DNA from: Gloeophyllum trabeum ATCC 11539
Taxonomy: Eukaryota > Basidiomycota > Agaricomycetes > Gloeophyllales > Gloeophyllaceae
Length of the DNA stretch: 64,000 bases
Reading direction: 5' to 3'
Assembly (NCBI RefSeq): GCF_000344685.1
Contig: NW_006920410.1
Span: forward strand, 4,177,014 to 4,241,013
Part shown: positions 56,600-64,000 of the stretch, piece after piece
Position numbering within the stretch: position 1 is the first letter of the stretch
How the letters are laid out: each line of letters starts with the position of its first letter
Program-made: the position numbers and the translations under genes
Notes under the pieces: model-generated
The model's database searches: none
What the model was told of the DNA's origin: nothing
Seen by the model: the letters and a program-made list of their open reading frames with translations, nothing else

Positions 56600-59305
56600 G
56601 TGCAAGGTGCGACTCACGCTCCCGTACCTTCAACTTGGGAGAAATACGGAATACATATGCCCGGGCGGATACAGTGTAGTTATGTTGTGTTCAATGCGAG
56701 CAAGCGTCTCTGGGCTGGCTCATTGACTGGACAGTCTTCTACTCTCCCATTCCATGCCAAGAGCACGCGTTCTGAACGAAATCGGCCGGTTCTCCTGCCA
56801 GTGCCGGACGAGATTCTACCAGCAGCGACACCTCTTCGCTGTGGCCGCCTGTGTTCGATTGTGTACTCCCTCTCGCGACACAATCAAATTCGAACAATCT
56901 TCACAACAGCTAGGAGGCGTCATGATGGCTCATCGAATGTTAGCGAGATGGTATGTTATGCCATACCGCTAGTTGCACTGCTATAACCCTGACAGTCCAG
57001 CAGCAAGGTAGCGATGAAGCTACTCATACATCGAGGGCCCTGTTCCTCAGGACGCTGAATCCGAACCGCTTACAACTGGAGGATTTCGTCTCGTTAGGCG
57101 GAAGGACTGGCCCATATATGAGCTTCCCAGGAGAATCTTTGCCGGCGTTAAAGCATCGGCATCTGTCCTACGCATACAGGTTGGACAAATGGCTGCCTTT
57201 CCCGGCTGATGCAAATGGTTTCCTATACTGGCACATAGAACCCGACACACCTGCACTAGCAGGAGAAGTGCGCTTCCGTGTCACCGACACCCCAGTTCTC
57301 AGCGACTTTGCGAATGGACATGACCTTCGGATGCCTGACGGCAGTGTCTGGAAGGTGACGCTGTTCAATATCTCTCGCTCCGGTCGACGCGAAGTTATCA
57401 GGACTATTCTGCTGAACGAGGGACTCGTAACCCAGGACATATTGGATAAAGTATCTCGTGTCTCGCATCGATTGCCTGGTGGTAAAATGGCTCATCCCGT
57501 TAGTACGAGCACCATCATCTGGCGATTCAACCAACCTTTCCAAGTGCGCTTTGAGGCCTCCCGCACTAACTTATGGGTAGTAAGTAGTGCTGGGGGAGCC
57601 TTGGTGCGACTTCACTATATCTTCCGTCCCCAGCACAAGCCGCTATACAAAGGTAGTCCGATTTGTCCCCGTTCCTCCCGGATGGCAGCAGACTGACGAT
57701 ACCATCCTCAGGAAGCTGTCTCCTCCAATTTGAATGCTCCACCCTTCTTGAGCATCGGAACTCGCGGATGGTCGTTCTCTGGATTGTGAAGATTCTCGAG
57801 TTTGGAAAGTCAGGCGATGCGCTGCCCGACGACGAGTCGTGCCGCCCCGACGAGGGTCAATTGCTCGCCACCACATACGGCAACGCTGGGATGAGGCACC
57901 GGATTGTGTGGTCGCTAGACATTGACGCGGCGATGCTGTCACATGAAGCGCAAACAAGAGATGCAAGGGCGTTGGAGGCATTGTTTGACTATGACGAAGA
58001 GCACAGAAAGCTCCTTGGATCCAGCGGTGTACCTGTCGGTCAGCCCAATAAGACGCTAGCGATGAACAGGCCATCTTCCCTACGGCCTGGAACTCTGCCG
58101 GAGAGGTCCGCGAACAGGCTTCAACTCAGCAGGATGCATACATTGTCTCGGACGCCCAGGCAAAACACTACAAGGAAGGTAATGTCAGTCGTATTCTGTT
58201 TGACCATCGCCTGATTATCGTTCCCCCGACGCCCCACCCACGGGTACAGTCAGGAGCATCTTCGCATCGCACAACCAAGCGCCCCAAATCGTCTCCGGTC
58301 AGCATATGGCTGAGAACACTGGACCCGACCAAGTTGCAACCCAGCGACTTCATCTCTGTGGGCGGATATACCCGCAGAAAGGTAAGAGTGCTTGCCGATC
58401 CCACGGCATATGACCAAACTCGCATAACCTACTGTCGCAATACCGAAAGTCGCAATTCATTGCCTTTTCCCGCTGGCACTGAAGGGTTCTTGTATTGGCA
58501 CACCGAGACTGGGGCGCCCCCACTTACATCCGAAATCCGCCTGCGTGTTACGGGCTCCGCGGATCCGGCCTCGTTCTCTGAGGGTCACGACCTTTATCAT
58601 CCCGATAGCTGTGCCTGGAAGATATCGATTTTTGGACTTGCAAGGTACAAGAAGCATGAATCACTGGTGAAAGTCCTCTTGACCGATGGACTCGTGACAA
58701 GAGACCTGCTAGAGAGGGCTCTTCAAGTCCGTGTTAATTTTTTTGGCAAAATCATTCGACCCGCGTCCGATAGTATCATCTTCTGGCGATTCAAGCAGCC
58801 CTTTTGCGTCCGTTTTGAGGCGCACGAAACGATGATGTGGGCGGTGGGTCGGTCTGGTGTCCATATGATCAGACTTCTCTCGCTGTTCAGGCGGATGTCC
58901 GAAAAGAACCCACCCTTCACAGGTAGGCGTTCTGTGTCTTGCACATGTAGAACCGGCGGGCTTACGGTGTCATCTACAGGAGTATGCATTATGCAATTTG
59001 AACGCTCGACCCTTCCCGAGCATCGCGGCTCACGGACGGTCGTACTACGAATTGTTAAAATCCTCAGCCTTCACCTTTCAGCCGGAGCTGCGCTTGACGA
59101 CAGATTGCCCCTGCCTGAGGAAGGTTGTCTCCTTCAGACGCGGTTTTCGCGAGGTCGCGGCGCGTATTGCGTAGCCCCATGGTCGGTAGACGTTGATCAG
59201 TCGGACAGAAAAGAGATATCTACGCACCTCACTGCGTTAAAGGTACTCTTTGAAAACGAAGAAGAGCTTGGGAAGGCGGCCAAACCAGCGTCGAGCTCGC
59301 GCTGA
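56600..59305 (+). CDS. Two-unit YWH/DGLVT family protein
   Basis: Two tandem family units in one gene. Exons are about 56600-56950 (start uncertain), 57001-57652, 57712-58178, 58250-58922 and 58980-59305, about 820 residues. Unit 1: LRTLNPNRLQLEDFVSLGGR, DANGFLYWHIEPDTPA, VRFRVTDTPVLSDFANGHDL, LLNEGLVTQDILDK, IIWRFNQPFQVRFEASRTN, then GSCLLQFECSTLLEHRNSRM and VLWIVKILEFG. A phase-0 GTAATG...TACAG intron (58179-58249) leads to unit 2: LRTLDPTKLQPSDFISVGGY, TEGFLYWHTETGAPPLTSEI, LLTDGLVTRDLLERA, IIFWRFKQPFCVRFEAHETM, then GVCIMQFERSTLPEHRGSRT and APWSVDVDQSD. Both units keep the internal phase-1 intron. In unit 2 that intron is 57 bases without a stop, so retention is tolerated. Function unknown. 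Two separate genes are possible if the joining intron is wrong. Confidence 0.6.
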
Positions 59306-59773
59306 AACACGCCGCCCGGGCAGCGTCGGATTACGACGACCTCTGTAGGCTACCAATTAATTTTGTCCCTATGTCGGGGATGCCCTGTAGCTTCACCATT
59401 GCCACAATTTGCCAGCCCGTTGACCAGTGCCTACTGGCTCAGGTCGATACTCAAGATCAGGGACACTCCGCCGTTCCATGTCATGTCATACTACGGCCGC
59501 CTCTTAGCAGATGCAGAGTCGCTTATGAAAGTTAGGTCGGGTCTTATACTGCGTGACGTGAAACATTGTCAGATCAACTCGAGGAATCTCAAGGACCGGT
59601 ATGAGTGTCTCGGACGATGGGCGAGTGAGGTGGCGCCCATAAAGTGTTTGTGGCAGAACTCGCGCATCAGATGCACGTGACTGGTGTGGCTTGTGGACGC
59701 GAATCGCTTAAGAGCCGTTTGATCTTTCTCCTCCTCTCTCCCCTCGCTCTTTCTTACCAATTTATTCACCGCC
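59306..59773. other. Intergenic stretch
   Basis: A plus-strand frame (59363-59680) contains SYYGRLLADAESLMKVRSGL and may be a gene fragment, but nothing confirms it. The (CTC)n-like tract at 59728-59745 is the leader of the next open frame. Confidence 0.3.
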
Positions 59774-60324
59774 ATGCCTAAAGATGAAGTGAGGAGGGAT
59801 CCGGAGAGATGTGTACGGGCCGATGCGAGGAAAAATGATAGGGTCCTGAAAGACCTGCCGGCCGGGCAGTCTCTGCCACATTCCGAAGATCCGTGGGCTT
59901 ATTGGTTGACGGTAGGTAACCTTAGGTAACCTGGCTGAATGAGCGTTTCTCGTGACTGACACGTGACTCTAGGAGGGTGACAAGGTGTAGGTGGCCTTCA
60001 ACAAGCACCGATGGGACCGTGGCCTACCGTGGCGTTGTTATCGGCCAGATGGTTCGATTCCTTCAGGTGAGCCACAGCCCGAGTAGATACCTGTATGGCT
60101 GCAGCGAGATTTATTTGCACTTTGGACAGGGCCAACAGGTTCTACACTATCGAGTACGATTTCGTGGCGACATCATCGCATCTTTCAACCCACGGGTTGG
60201 GAAGATTAAACTTCACAATGAGGAAACCCGAGAGCTGCTCGTTAAACACGGTCTAATCCCTGGCAAAGCAGCCCCTGCCCCTACCATTGTACCAAGCACA
60301 AGTGATCATTGGTCGTCGAGCTGA
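59774..60324 (+). pseudogene. Hypothetical protein, probably disrupted
   Basis: Exon 1 (59774-59911) reads MPKDEVRRDPERCVRADARK to DPWAYWLT and ends at a GTAGGT donor. The expected second exon reads EGDKV, then TAG, then VAFNKHRWDRG. The stop sits where a Trp codon would give VWVAFNKHRW, a pattern I associate with basidiomycete hypothetical proteins. The open frame then shifts to DGTVAYRGVVIGQMVRF, and later LHYRVRFRGDIIASFNPRVG and EETRELLVKHGLIPG. One nonsense change plus a frameshift suggests a pseudogene; unusual splicing could rescue it. Confidence 0.4.
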
Positions 60325-60465
60325 GTCAACTGTTCCCAATGTATCATTATTGTTACAATGCGAGTGCCCTGACTGCATTGTGTAATATTTCTGTAATTTT
60401 CTTGCCACAGTTTCGGTCCTTCTGCAGAATTGCATGGATCACGAGTATTCTATTCAAGTTTACCT

Positions 60466-60702
60466 TTAACAGCGCCGAAGGGTGCCGTTCCAACGGAATT
60501 GGTCTGATTTCAACAGATCAAAAGCCGCTACCGCGCTCCTCAACGGCTCGTTATCGACACTCTGCTCGGCGTCCGTGGCCTGTCTCTCTGATTCCAATAT
60601 GTCTAGGCGCTTGTGTTTCATGAACAGGGCCTGCTTCCCGGGGACGCTACGCAAGGTTTGACCGTTGCCGCCTTGGAACCTGTGGCTATGCAGTTCATGC
60701 AC
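60466..60702 (-). pseudogene. RNase Z 3'-exon fragment
   Basis: A minus-strand frame contains FQGGNGQTLRSVPGKQALFM, LDILESERQATDAEQSVDNE and LRSAVAAFDLL, matching the last exon of the RNase Z gene at 61545-63266 (FKGKQYWRDTFGRKVPFWER, GILEVERQATAAWQGVDDAH, VKRAVAAHDLL). No catalytic exons are found here. A partial, diverged duplicate about 1 kb downstream of the parent gene. Confidence 0.6.
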
Positions 60703-61544
60703 TGAATCCCGTAAAAGCTACTCACTCCGTGCCTAAATTGTTGAGCTATGGGTTGACATAAGAAGCGTAGCGTGACGTGATTTGTGTGCAAGTGCGTATT
60801 CCCCTTATGCTACCTTTCCTTGAGCTTGGTCCTGAAGCCGGGGATTTCCCTCTCCCTTTCCCGTGTACCCGCTTTGTAGATTTATCGGCGACCCCATGAG
60901 CCCCTCAGGCCTCAGGACGGCCTTTCGGGGCAGTGTCGCTCTCTGAAGTCACTATTTCTCGAGCTTCGTACAAGCAATTGATTCAGCTTCGAGACCGTTA
61001 ATCTGGTTTGTCTCGGCCCTGTTCCGACTCTGGATGATGCAAGCCGCCCAGCGAGAAGCAGCCGAGCGCCAGCAGCGGAACCGAGATATTGAACTGTGGA
61101 TGCGAGGCATTGTCACCCAGGCAGAGACACCCCCGTGAGGTTCCAGGCCATGTACTGCTGCGTAATGCAGGTAATCCCGGATATTGCCTCTATATTAGAG
61201 GTTTGCTTGCGCGACTAGCCCATTTGCCCCCGTCAACCATCCCGACATACAGATCGCTCACCTGAGCCTCCCTTGCTACACACAAGGCAGCGAAATCAAC
61301 GCACATCTTCGTCCATGGGTGCTACACATCGACGACAACGAAGGCCGGGGCGGCATCAAAGCCGCGGAAGAAGGTTGAGGAGAGTAGGGGGAATTGTTCC
61401 TGTCTTACATTCTGTTATATAGCGTGTAGACAACAGGCATAGTCAGAATCGTTGTAAGAAAGCCCTTAGCTGAAACCGAAATGTCATATTCTCGTTTGGT
61501 CGAAGCCGCACCGACGGTAGTTTAACATCCACGCCAACCTCTGC
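60703..61544. other. Intergenic stretch between RNase Z fragment and gene
   Basis: No gene recognised. It may hold further diverged remains of the RNase Z duplication but I could not align any. Confidence 0.3.
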
Positions 61545-63266
61545 TCATTCGAAATCTCTATCGCCCGAACGGCCTGACTCATACAAACTTGGTCGGGTTG
61601 CCTCGGGGACCCAAACCAGCAGATCATGAGCGGCCACCGCTCTCTTGACGTGTGCGTCATCGACACCCTGCCAAGCTGCGGTAGCCTGCCTCTCTACCTC
61701 TAGTATGCCCGGGCTCTTGCGCTCCCAGAATGGGACCTTCCTGCCAAAGGTATCCCGCCAGTACTGCTTGCCCTTGAATGCATCGAATCTACGATTAAGA
61801 ATATAGCATCACGTAAATCTCCTTCGTACCGCCGTGATGCCCACCTTGCACCCAGGTGGTTGAGATAGAGGTTCTTGGCCCTAATTCGCCTGGCGAAGTC
61901 ACCGGCCATGCTGGGCGTGGAGTGGCCCGAATCAAGAGCGACTTGGAGCGCCCTGTCGTGCCGTTCGCGATCTTCTTGTGAAACATGATCATCCGTCGAG
62001 TGCGGCTCGATTCTGTTCTCGCTTTTGATGGGTTCTGATGCCGGCGACCAGCCTTCAACTATCCGCTTAAGGGCTTCACGGGAGAGTTTAGGGACTATGC
62101 GGGTCTGGGGCTCCGAGAGAGCACCGTCTTCTCCTACCACTGTCGTGTGCGCGGACTCGGACCCGGTGGAAGCTGACTGAGTGTAGGGTTCCTGTTGGTC
62201 TCTCTCGCTGTCGTTGCCTGAAACGTGGCGATCCGTTTCCTCTTCGGTCGTTCTCCGAGGTGCAGGGGAGAGTGCAGGAATATGGGCAATAGTTGCCTCA
62301 TGCACGAGAAGATCGGCGCCCATTGCCAGTGGTTCTATCGCAGTCGAATTGGACGTATCGCCGAGTACGACTATTTTGTGCCCCCCACCGTCTTTACGGG
62401 CATCCTCAGTGAAGACGTAGCCGAGACAAGGAACTGTAATTACGATCCGACATAAGCTTCAACTTTGGTTTTGACTTCTGATCCAGCACATACCTCTGTG
62501 GGTGAGCATCGCCGCACTTACCCGCATCCCAGGAGCCTTCAGAAAATTATGCCAGCGGTCCCCAGGTACGTCACCATCAGCCAGAAAGTTGTCTCCGGGC
62601 CATTCATCCTGATGCAAGGCACCTGAAGTCACTCTGTCTCTTGGACGCAGGAGTTCGTGAACTGCGTATGACCGTCCGAAAGAAGTGTGCGTCATTGCCA
62701 AGTTCTCGCGCACAAAGCGTCTGAGACCTGAGGGGCCGTACAGCTGGAGCTGAAAGGGCAGAAACCTGAGTCAAAAATACAAAGGAACCAACACACGAAG
62801 ATTTGAACGCACGTCAGCCTGAGGAACCCCCGTATTGCTGTACTTGGTTTGACCGCTGCGGCCTCTGAGTGCCGTTCGCATGAAAGGTACGATACCCATG
62901 ACATGATCAGCTAAAGAAACATGATCTACGGCTATCTCTGCAGCCAAGAGACATCTACACACGGTGCATATGCGTGATGAAAATTCGGCGTACTTGGTGG
63001 GGGTGAATTGGCGGATGGCGCGTCTTCCTCATTTGTGAGGTGGTACCTTCCGCACAATCGACCACTTCATGAGTAGACATGTCTATATCCCGTCAGTTAC
63101 ATTGGAGTCGGAAAAATAGCTCACGCCAACTTATATTCGTATCTCGCCACTTGAAGTTGATACTCGTGGAGGTGCAGATTCGAGTAGATGTAGGGCCTCC
63201 TCCGCTGCTCGTTCCCAGAAATGTCACGGACAGTGGTGGTATTATTCGATGTGCCTGCCCTGCCAT
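61545..63266 (-). CDS. Ribonuclease Z (tRNA 3' processing endonuclease)
   Basis: Metallo-beta-lactamase-fold nuclease that cuts the 3' trailer of pre-tRNA. The minus-strand start MAGQAHRIIPPLSVTFLGTS carries the FLGTSSGGG motif. Then come VVDCAEGTTSQMRK, IFITHMHPDHVMG (the HxHxDH zinc site, split by an intron; Pro where Gly is usual), YGPSGLRRFVRENL, SFGRSYAVHELL, IVVLGDTSNSTAIEPLAMGA, LLVHEATIAHIP, an acidic Ser-rich insert of about 110 residues, ALDSGHSTPSMAGDFARRI, LYLNHLGARWASR, and a last exon FDAFKGKQYWRDTFGRKVPF to the stop at 61545. The zinc ligands are all present. The start is 133 bases from the divergent bL33 gene. A longer N-terminus (open to 63485) would overlap that gene, and the last intron (about 41 bases) is uncertain. 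Confidence 0.82.
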
Positions 63267-63399
63267 TACAACGAATACCGGATTATGTGGTGGCTGCAGG
63301 CAGGACGTGGCTCTGGGTGGCTGCGACTTCGTCAGTGAGCCGACGGCACTGGCAGGACGTGAACATGACTGAATTTCCGACTCTGTACAATCAGCCACC

Positions 63400-63691
63400 A
63401 TGGCTGGGAAGGCTAAAGCAAGGTGCGATATTTGTCTACGCTGTCTTGTTATATGGTCGAGCCGATTACTTCTCAGAACCATCATCGTGCGCCTCGTATC
63501 GACAGCGCAGACAGGTTTCTTCTACACGACTCAGCGGTTGCGCCAAGGACCGAAACTGTCTGCAGTAAAATATGACCCGAAAGGCGAGTCCTGCTGCTGC
63601 TCTAGGTGTTTGCTCTCTCTGACAGGCCTTCCTCCGTGATACAGTGAAGCAACGGGTACTGTTCGTGGAGAGCAAGAAGACGAAGAAATAG
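63400..63691 (+). CDS. Mitochondrial ribosomal protein bL33
   Basis: Large-subunit protein. Exons 63400-63422, 63477-63583 and 63645-63691 give MAGKAKAR, TIIVRLVSTAQTGFFYTTQR, LRQGPKLSAVKYDPK and VKQRVLFVESKKTKK, 58 residues, the full size of the family. The second intron has a GC donor (AAAG/GCGAGT) and 61 bases; the splice to TGAAGCAACG is the only one that gives the conserved KYDPKVKQRVLFVE. Unspliced reading ends in an unrelated Cys-rich tail. Divergent from RNase Z with a shared promoter of 133 bases. Confidence 0.88.
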
Positions 63692-64000
63692 CTATATAGA
63701 TACGCGTGCGAGGTCGGCTTCGACGCAACAATTGCGTGCGGACAGTAGTCGAGATGGGGCGCGTCGTACGCAGGGAATTCGTAAGCTATAGTTTATTGGT
63801 TCTGATTTGCCTTGGAGTTCAGTACTTTGAAGGGACTTATCCCCTTCCAACGATCAAGCCCGCAGTTACTGTCGATTCTGTTAAGGCCCACATTCTCCCA
63901 ATTGCGACTGCCGGGTTCATATTCTGCTATCCTATTCCGACACTGTGATGAATATAATGCATTTGCATAGGGCATGGTTATGATATATCTACATATCAAC
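63692..64000. other. Right edge, no gene seen
   Basis: An 80-codon plus-strand frame (63706-63948) has two hydrophobic stretches but no recognised family. Nothing else is visible. Confidence 0.3.

Noticed and set aside
30338..59305. YWH motif as a FLYWCH zinc finger
   Set aside because: Only the letters resemble it; no Cys/His zinc ligands with FLYWCH spacing are present.
63583..63639. Cys-rich C-terminal tail of bL33 by reading through the second intron
   Set aside because: The GC-AG splice restores the conserved VKQRVLFVE ending; the tail is intron translation.

Overview
The window is nuclear DNA of a filamentous basidiomycete. Most genes carry many short GT-AG introns of about 45-60 bases, with phase-conserved exons and occasional GC-AG introns. 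The proteins are those of an agaricomycete, and I infer Polyporales from the overall look of the proteins rather than from any search. No CRISPR array, rRNA or bacterial-type operon is visible. One intron-containing elongator tRNA-Met is present.

Region 1-11.4 kb: a truncated membrane-protein gene, a Tourist-like MITE with telomere-like GGGTA arrays, a cytosine deaminase gene, the tRNA, an unrecognised multi-exon gene, a secreted Ser/Thr-rich protein gene and a 150 bp foldback element. Region 11.5-28.8 kb: three flavin-dependent monooxygenase paralogues (two plus, one minus), each with a TATA box 45-60 bases before its start. They are interleaved with an F-box-like relic, a PIN-type membrane transporter and an ankyrin-PH-ORD oxysterol-binding protein.

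Region 29.5-59.3 kb is dominated by an uncharacterised protein family that I call the YWH/DGLVT family after its conserved motifs (GFLYWHxExxAPP and DGLVTxDLL). I count eight units: two intact single-unit genes lying in the arms of a large inverted duplication, one gene made of two tandem units, and four decayed copies. One decayed copy is split by a hAT-like MITE with an imperfect 8-base target duplication, and another has a MITE with a perfect 8-base duplication at its 5' end. Between these units sit ordinary genes: a GPR1/FUN34/YaaH acetate transporter, Mpv17/PMP22, mitochondrial uS17, prefoldin subunit 6, the SNARE Vti1 and an M17 leucyl aminopeptidase.

Region 59.3-64 kb: a probable pseudogene, a duplicated 3' fragment of RNase Z, the full RNase Z gene, and a divergent mitochondrial bL33 gene.

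The housekeeping genes pack tightly as divergent pairs (prefoldin 6/Vti1, RNase Z/bL33) and convergent pairs (uS17/prefoldin 6, Vti1/aminopeptidase). The accessory blocks show duplication, decay and MITE insertion. The best candidate for something undescribed is the amplified YWH/DGLVT family and its two-unit member. Exon joins were worked out by eye from splice motifs and reading frame, so single boundaries can be off.
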